This document shows, in pieces, positions 14,417-19,244 of a DNA stretch of 19,244 bases; within the stretch, counting starts at the first letter, position 1; the number at the start of each line of letters is the position of its first letter. The notes beneath the pieces were generated by a model. That model ran no database searches. It was not told the origin of the DNA and worked only from the letters and a program-made list of their open reading frames with translations. The stretch covers positions 1 through 19,244 of the forward strand of contig DVKA01000077.1 in the NCBI GenBank assembly GCA_018716365.1. Reading direction: 5' to 3'. Position numbers and translations under genes: made by a program. This DNA is from Candidatus Caccocola faecipullorum (lineage in GTDB: Bacteria > Synergistota > Synergistia > Synergistales > Synergistaceae).

Positions 14417-14465
14417 GAGCGCAGACAAGCATAGATTAGACAAGCAAAGACAAGGAGAAGAAAAG
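14417..14465 (+). promoter_or_regulatory. NAG-triplet array covering the paaK ribosome binding site
   Basis: Eight NAG triplets run at an exact 5-base period (G at 14419, 14424, 14429, 14434, 14439, 14444, 14449 and 14454). Three more follow at 14455-57, 14458-60 and 14463-65, eleven in all, ending right at the ATG. The Shine-Dalgarno AAGGAG (14452-14457) is part of the array. A bound ring protein would therefore block initiation, as TRAP does at Bacillus trpG. Part of it (14423-14445) closely matches 11844-11866 of the iorA leader. A small GC hairpin (14403-14407/14418-14422) overlaps its start. A CsrA site is an alternative reading of ACAAGGA. Confidence 0.6.
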
Positions 14466-15695
14466 ATGAACGAACTTACGATAATGAGCCAGTGTTTCGC
14501 ACAGGTGCGCCGCGTCGCAAAAGAGAGCCCGATGTACCGCGAGAAGTTCAAGGATATACCGGTCAACACGATGATGACTAAGGAGCAGTTTGAGACGCTG
14601 CCCTTCACGACGAAGCAGGACCTCCGCGACGCCTACCCGATGGGTATGCAGTGCGTGCCGAACGATAAAATAGTCCGCGTCCACTCGTCGTCGGGGACGA
14701 CCGGAACGCCCGTCATCATGCCGTACAGCGCGCAGGACATCGAAGACTGGGCCGTCATGTTCGAACGCTGCTACCAGTTCGCGGGCGTCACGCCCGAAGA
14801 CCGCGTGCAGATAACGCCGGGCTTCGGCCTCTGGACGGCGGGGCTCGGCTTCCAGGCCGGGGCGGAGCGCCTCGGCGCGATGGTCATACCGACCGGCGCA
14901 GGCAACACCGACCGCCAGCTCCAGCTCATGCGCGACCTCAACGCGACGGTGCTTTGCAGCACGTCGTCCTACGCGCTCGTCATCGCCGAAGAGGTGGACA
15001 AGCGCGGAATGCGCGACCAGATTCACCTCAAGCGCGGAATCTTCGGCTCCGAGCGCTGGGGCGACAAGATACGCGAGCGCATCCACGAGACGCTCGGCAT
15101 AGAATTCTTCGACATCTACGGGCTGACGGAAATCTACGGCCCGGGCATCGCAATAGACTGCGAGGAGCACACGGGGATGCACTATTTCAACGACTACATC
15201 TACTGCGAGATCATCGACCCCGTCACCGGCAAGGTGCTGCCCGACGGCGAGCAGGGAGAGATCGTCATCACGACCTTCCGCAAAGAGGCCGCGCCGCTCA
15301 TCCGCTACCGCACGCGCGACATCTCGCGCATAATCCCCGGCGAATGCCCCTGCGGCTCGCCATTCCCGCGCCTCGACAGAATCGTCGGGCGCAGCGACGA
15401 CATGATAAAGGTCAAGGGCACGAATATCTATCCCGCGCAGGTCGAGGAGATACTCAAGAACATCGACGGCTTCTCCAGCGAGTACCGCATCATCCTCGAA
15501 AACAAGGACCTCCGCGACCGCATGATCGTGCAGGCGGAGATGAAGGAGGGCGCAGACCCGGAGCGCCTCGCCGAAGAACTCATCCGCGAATGCAAATCCG
15601 GCCTCGGCATCCGCGTCGTCCCCGACGTGAAAAAGCTCGGCGAACTTCCGCGCAGCGAGAAAAAGACGCAGCGCGTCATCGACAACAGATATTAG
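14466..15695 (+). CDS. paaK: Phenylacetate-CoA ligase family (aryl-CoA ligase)
   Basis: AMP-forming ligase that activates phenylacetate or a related aryl acid (indoleacetate, hydroxyphenylacetate) to its CoA ester. The 409-residue protein is somewhat short but complete. The P-loop-like motif is HSSSGTTGTP (73-82); YGLTEIYGPG (218-227) is the adenylation A5-type motif; YRTRD (281-285) follows. CPCG (294-297) precedes GRSDDMIKVKGTNIYPAQVEEIL, and the C-terminal domain ends PRSEKKTQRVIDNRY with the likely catalytic lysine at about 400. Linkage iorA-iorB-paaK is common in anaerobic bacteria and archaea and ties this ligase to aryl-acetyl-CoA. The start ATG at 14466 sits directly after AAGGAG inside the NAG array. 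A terminator follows, ending the operon. Confidence 0.92.
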   Translation: MNELTIMSQCFAQVRRVAKESPMYREKFKDIPVNTMMTKEQFETLPFTTKQDLRDAYPMGMQCVPNDKIVRVHSSSGTTGTPVIMPYSAQDIEDWAVMFERCYQFAGVTPEDRVQITPGFGLWTAGLGFQAGAERLGAMVIPTGAGNTDRQLQLMRDLNATVLCSTSSYALVIAEEVDKRGMRDQIHLKRGIFGSERWGDKIRERIHETLGIEFFDIYGLTEIYGPGIAIDCEEHTGMHYFNDYIYCEIIDPVTGKVLPDGEQGEIVITTFRKEAAPLIRYRTRDISRIIPGECPCGSPFPRLDRIVGRSDDMIKVKGTNIYPAQVEEILKNIDGFSSEYRIILENKDLRDRMIVQAEMKEGADPERLAEELIRECKSGLGIRVVPDVKKLGELPRSEKKTQRVIDNRY

Positions 15696-15712
15696 ACGGA
15701 ACGATAGGAAAC

Positions 15713-15747
15713 GCGCGGCGGAGGGAAATTTTCCCCCGCCGCTTTTT
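15713..15747 (+). terminator. Rho-independent terminator after paaK
   Basis: GCGGCGG (15715-15721) pairs with CCGCCGC (15736-15742), extended by GGG/CCC and A/T pairs around a bulged A, and is followed by five T (15743-15747). It starts about 18 bases after the paaK stop and closes the iorAB-paaK operon. Confidence 0.85.
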
Positions 15748-16060
15748 CATGCCCGCGCGGCGGCGCGGCGCGACCTCCGCGCGCTTTACGAAAACAGGCT
15801 ATGTCCGCGCCGCTTCCGCGCGTTCACGGCCCACGCGCAGGTTTCGCGCGGCTTCGCAAGTTCCGCGCGGACGCCGCTGCTTCGTCGTGCGCGCGCGAAA
15901 TCGCCGCCGCTCCGCGCGTTTCACGCGCGCGCAGTAAGCTCGCCGTTCACGCGCGTAACCGCCGCGTTTTTCACGGTCCGAGGCGCGCGCCGCAGTTCTA
16001 CGCGCTTGACTTAGAGCCGGCTCCCGCGGCTATGCTTTATGGCACGCGGCGCAAATCCGC
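15748..16060. other. CGCG-rich stretch with no gene seen
   Basis: About 310 bases between the paaK terminator and the RND promoter. It is packed with CGCG and short alternating C-G runs, and TTCACG occurs four times (15823, 15920, 15946, 15970). Frames open here give only Arg/Ala/Ser-rich strings with no ribosome binding site and no recognisable fold, so I do not call a gene. It could be a decayed gene, a structured untranslated RNA or simply biased spacer. Confidence 0.5.
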
Positions 16061-16064
16061 GCCA

Positions 16065-16117
16065 TTTACAAAACGTATACGTTACATCATAAAATCTCCA
16101 CATCGAAGATGTATAAT
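16065..16117 (+). promoter_or_regulatory. Candidate promoter and operator of the RND pump
   Basis: TTTACA (16065-16070) is followed almost directly by the perfect 12-base palindrome AACGTATACGTT (16072-16083). TATAAT lies at 16112-16117, about 50 bases before the ATG. The TTTACA-to-TATAAT distance is too long for one promoter: TTTACA may pair with CATAAA/TAAAAT at 16088-16094, or TATAAT may act alone. The palindrome is the size and type bound by TetR-family dimers, which often control RND pumps. A short inverted repeat ACATC-GAA-GATGT (16100-16112) abuts the TATAAT. Confidence 0.45.
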
Positions 16118-16165
16118 TGCTATGTGTGGGAAAAGACATAGACGATAACAGGGTGGGCTCGTTTC

Positions 16166-19100
16166 ATGAAAATCACTGAAATCTCTCTGCGCAGGCCGGT
16201 AACGGTCCTCATCATCACGATCGCCACCGTCATCTTCGGCGCTTATTCATACATGAACATGGGCGTCGAGAGGATGCCCAACGTCGAGTTCCCGATCGTC
16301 GTCGTGCGCACGACGCTCGAAGGCGCGAGCCCCGCGATCGTCGACAACGACGTGACGGACGTCCTCGAATCGCGCATCAACACCATCGAAGGAATCAAGA
16401 GCATGAGTTCGAGCAGCTACGAGGGGCGCTCCGTCATCGTCGTGGAGTTCGAGCTCGACCGGGACATAGACTTTGCGACCGCGGACGTGCGCAACAAGGT
16501 GAGCCGCGCGCTCGGCTCGCTGCCGGACGACTGCGACGAGCCTGAAATCGACAAGTTCGACCCGAGCGACCGCCCGATCATGCGCGTCGCGGTCAAGAAC
16601 GACGGGCGCACGGACATGAAGACGCTTTCGCGCTACGTCGACCAGGTCGTGCAGGAACGCCTCCAGACGGTGCGCGGCGTCGGCGGCGTGCAGCTCCCAG
16701 GCTTCCGCGAGCGCGAGATGCGCGTCTGGCTCAACCCCGAGGCGCTCGAAGGCTACCGCATAACCACCAAGGAAATCAAGGACGCGATATACAACAAGCA
16801 CGTCGAACTGCCCGCGGGACGCGTCGAGACGGGGACGAAGGAGTACGGCATACGCATCATAGGCGAGTACGCCTCTGCGGCTGAGCTCGAATACCTGCCC
16901 ATCGCCGTGCGCGACGGCGCGGTGATACGCCTGCGCGACGTGGCGCGCGTCGAGGACGGCCTCGAAGACGCGCGCAGCTCGTCCATATACGAGGGCAAGC
17001 CGGCCATCATGGTCAGCATCCGCAAGCAGCGCGGCGCGAACGAAGTCGCGCTATCGCGCCTTATGCACGAGCGCATCGAGGAGCTTAACAAGACCGCGCC
17101 GGTCGGCACGACGCTTGTAGTCGTCTCAGACAACGCGCGCTTCATCATGCGCTCGATGAACGGCGTCTTCGGCGACATCATAGCCTCGATAATCCTGACG
17201 GCGCTCATCATGTTCGTCTTCCTGCGCACGATACGCGCGACGATAATCGCCTGCATAAGCATTCCCGTCTGCCTTCTCGGCAGTATGTCCGTTCTCTATT
17301 TAATGGGAATAACGATAAACAATATGTCGATGATGGGTATTTCGCTCGCCGTCGGCATGGTCGTAGACGCGACGACCGTCATAATGGAGAACATATCGCG
17401 CCACAAGTCGATGGGCAAGAGCGCCTTCCGCGCCTCGGAGGACGGAACGAACGAAATAGCATTCGCCGTCGTCGCGGGCGCTGCGACGACGCTCGCCGTC
17501 TTCGTCCCCGTCGCCTTCATGGGCGGCATGATGGGACGCTACTTCAACGCCTTCGGCGTCACCGTCTCTACCACAATCGCCATCTCGCTCGTCATCGCGG
17601 TTACTCTAACGCCCTTTCTCTGCTCGCGCATCATGGGGCGCTCGCATAAGCCGACGCGCCTCGAAATCGCGCTCGAACGCCCGTTCCTGCGCCTCGAAGA
17701 GCAGTACGAACGGGCGCTCGGCTTCGCGGTGCGCCACCGCGCGCTCGTGCTTTCGTCCGGCATAGCGCTTTTCCTGATAGGCATGGTTTTCGCATTCAAC
17801 CTCGGCACGGAGTTCTTCCCCTCGGAGGACCAGGGACGGCTGCGCGTCGAACTTGAACTTCCGGCCGACACATCGCTTGAGGTGACGACGGACATAACGA
17901 AAGAAATGGTAGACCTCATCCAACAGAACAAATACGTCGCGTACACCTACGGCGAAATAGGCAGCGGACGCGGCGAGGAGGTCTACAAATCGACGATAAA
18001 CATAGAGCTCATCGACCGCTCGCTGCGCCCGCGCGCCGCAGTCATAATGCGCGGCCTGCGCGAAGAACTTGCGCGCTACCGCGACGCGGACATCAAGATG
18101 GGCACTTGGGGCAACTCAGATATATCGCTCGTCGTCATGGGGCCGACCAGCGAAGAGCTCGCGGCCCTCGGCGACCTGATAAAGAAAGATCTGACGGAGA
18201 ACGCGCGCGGCCTCGTCGACATAACGACGGATCTCCAGATGAACAAGCCGCGCATAAACCTTGAACTTAACCGCGGCCTCGCCGACGACCTGAATATAAG
18301 CATACGCGACCTCTCAGACGAGATGCTGACGTGGTTCGGCGGCGACGACGCGGGAACCTTCAACGACCGCGGATACCGCTACGACATCCGCCTGCGCTCA
18401 GAGCTCAGCGGACGCGACGACCCTGAAAAGGTCCTCAAGACGCTCATAACGACGCAGGGCGGAGAGACGATACCGGCCGAGGGCGTCATAACAAGCTCGA
18501 TAGGCATGGCCCCGAACGTCATAACGCGCTACAACCGCCAGCACTCCATAGAAATCGAAGCCAACGTCGACGGAATATCGCCCGGCGAAGGAATAGAGAT
18601 AATGCAGCAGGTCTTCATGAAGTACGCGCCCAAGGACGGCATGTACAGCATGGTGCCGACCGGCGACTCCGAGGATATGCGCGAAAGCTTCCGCTACATG
18701 ACCGTCGCGCTGATATTCGCAATAATGCTCGTCTACATGGTGATGGCGATACAGTTTGAATCGTTCATCCACCCGCTGACGGTCATGTTCTCTCTGCCGC
18801 TGATGACGGCGGGCTCCTTCGGCCTTCTCGCGCTCGGCGGGCTGCGCATCTCCGTCATGAGCTTCATGGGGATAATCCTGCTCGTCGGCGTCGTCGTCAA
18901 CAACGCGATACTGCTCGTCGACGTCATAAACCAGCTGCGCGCCGCGGGCGACGACAAAATCACCGCCGTCCTCAAGGCCGGGCCGCTGCGCCTGCGCGCG
19001 ATACTGATGACCACTATTTCGACGCTCATAGGCTCTCTGCCCGTCGCGCTCGCGCTCTCCGAGGGCGGCGAGACGCGCCAGCCGATGTCCGTCGCCGTCA

Positions 19101-19244
19101 TCGGAGGGCTGACGACCTCGACGCTGCTGACGCTGCTCGTCATTCCCGTCGTCTATCTGATTTTCGACGACATTACCGACAGGGTCAAAGCTTCGATACG
19201 GCGCTTCAACGCATACAGGCGTCTGAAAAGTCATGGGAGGGGCG
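16166..19244 (+). CDS. RND-family efflux transporter, HAE1/AcrB-like (stop beyond window)
   Basis: Inner-membrane pump subunit of a tripartite exporter. Reading from ATG 16166 (GGGTGGG about 8 bases upstream) gives 1026 codons without a stop. AcrB-type proteins are about 1030-1050 residues, so it probably ends just past the edge. The layout is classic: MKITEISLRRPVTVLIITIA (1-20), a porter domain, helices 2-6 from about 335, a second porter domain, and helices 8-12 near the end. In helix 4 the sequence is GMVVDATTVIMENI: D401 matches AcrB D407, but A402 replaces D408. In helix 10, GVVVNNAILLVD has N912 where AcrB has K940. No membrane-fusion-protein or outer-membrane-channel gene lies upstream; they would have to be downstream or elsewhere. 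Substrate unknown. Confidence 0.93.
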   Translation, partial: MKITEISLRRPVTVLIITIATVIFGAYSYMNMGVERMPNVEFPIVVVRTTLEGASPAIVDNDVTDVLESRINTIEGIKSMSSSSYEGRSVIVVEFELDRDIDFATADVRNKVSRALGSLPDDCDEPEIDKFDPSDRPIMRVAVKNDGRTDMKTLSRYVDQVVQERLQTVRGVGGVQLPGFREREMRVWLNPEALEGYRITTKEIKDAIYNKHVELPAGRVETGTKEYGIRIIGEYASAAELEYLPIAVRDGAVIRLRDVARVEDGLEDARSSSIYEGKPAIMVSIRKQRGANEVALSRLMHERIEELNKTAPVGTTLVVVSDNARFIMRSMNGVFGDIIASIILTALIMFVFLRTIRATIIACISIPVCLLGSMSVLYLMGITINNMSMMGISLAVGMVVDATTVIMENISRHKSMGKSAFRASEDGTNEIAFAVVAGAATTLAVFVPVAFMGGMMGRYFNAFGVTVSTTIAISLVIAVTLTPFLCSRIMGRSHKPTRLEIALERPFLRLEEQYERALGFAVRHRALVLSSGIALFLIGMVFAFNLGTEFFPSEDQGRLRVELELPADTSLEVTTDITKEMVDLIQQNKYVAYTYGEIGSGRGEEVYKSTINIELIDRSLRPRAAVIMRGLREELARYRDADIKMGTWGNSDISLVVMGPTSEELAALGDLIKKDLTENARGLVDITTDLQMNKPRINLELNRGLADDLNISIRDLSDEMLTWFGGDDAGTFNDRGYRYDIRLRSELSGRDDPEKVLKTLITTQGGETIPAEGVITSSIGMAPNVITRYNRQHSIEIEANVDGISPGEGIEIMQQVFMKYAPKDGMYSMVPTGDSEDMRESFRYMTVALIFAIMLVYMVMAIQFESFIHPLTVMFSLPLMTAGSFGLLALGGLRISVMSFMGIILLVGVVVNNAILLVDVINQLRAAGDDKITAVLKAGPLRLRAILMTTISTLIGSLPVALALSEGGETRQPMSVAVIGGLTTSTLLTLLVIPVVYLIFDDITDRVKASIRRFNAYRRLKSHGRG

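Noticed and set aside
16008-16036. TTGACT...TATGCT as RND promoter
   Set aside because: The spacing is about 19 bases and it is over 120 bases from the start codon; weaker than the AT-rich elements nearer the gene.
15750-16148. Arg-rich open frames after paaK as small genes
   Set aside because: No ribosome binding site, no recognisable domain, and amino acid content explained by CGCG bias.
18398-19234. Minus-strand open frame opposite the RND gene
   Set aside because: Antisense of strongly conserved RND motifs; the translated string is Asp/Arg/His-rich with no fold signal.
1-19244. tRNA, rRNA, CRISPR array, insertion sequence or phage attachment site
   Set aside because: No cloverleaf-like sequence, spaced direct-repeat array, transposase or terminal inverted repeats were seen by eye.

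Overview
The window looks like chromosome of a GC-rich, Gram-negative-type (diderm), anaerobic, amino-acid-fermenting bacterium. The gene mix suggests Synergistota: an oxaloacetate/methylmalonyl-CoA decarboxylase beta subunit, phosphate butyryltransferase plus butyrate kinase, a ferredoxin-dependent 2-oxoacid oxidoreductase with an aryl-CoA ligase, many exporters, and a Wzz protein and RND pump that imply an outer membrane. That placement is inference; no rRNA or other marker gene is present. No tRNA, CRISPR array, insertion sequence or phage gene was seen.

Layout. 1-1842 (minus) is the start of a surface-polysaccharide operon: a Wzz chain-length protein, then a PglF/WbpM-type sugar-nucleotide dehydratase cut by the window edge. 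1993-3126 (minus) is a lone sodium-pumping decarboxylase beta subunit. 3261-5504 (plus) is an MFS plus EamA/DMT exporter pair behind a possible 28-codon leader ORF. 5556-6736 (minus) is a thioredoxin-like/CcdA redox pair. 6862-8849 (minus) is ptb-buk, which makes ATP from acyl-CoA. 8962-11780 (plus) is a tandem of two MATE transporters. 11975-15695 (plus) is iorA-iorB-paaK. From 16166 to the right edge (plus) is an RND pump.

The most unusual signal is in the RNA leaders of the iorAB-paaK block. A near-consensus promoter overlaps the stop codon of the second MATE gene. It would start a leader with a 5' hairpin, then evenly spaced NAG triplets, then a terminator whose left arm can instead pair with the last two triplets. 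This is the architecture of a Bacillus trp leader controlled by TRAP, the tryptophan-activated RNA-binding protein, but here it precedes indolepyruvate:ferredoxin oxidoreductase. A second NAG array, with eight triplets at an exact 5-nt period and eleven in all, covers the ribosome binding site of paaK. Two leaders in one aryl-acid pathway therefore carry the same array, one placed for transcription attenuation and one for translational repression. This suggests a tryptophan-responsive circuit over aryl-acid/aromatic amino acid interconversion. CsrA is an alternative regulator, because both leaders also contain ACA(A/G)GGA-type sites.

Metabolic reading: IorAB interconverts aryl-pyruvates and aryl-acetyl-CoA. 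PaaK can activate free aryl acids to their CoA esters, and Ptb-Buk can harvest acyl-CoA as ATP. Repression by tryptophan would fit the reductive, biosynthetic direction (aryl acid to aryl-CoA to aryl-pyruvate to amino acid) known from some methanogens. Without such repression, the same enzymes fit fermentative amino acid breakdown.
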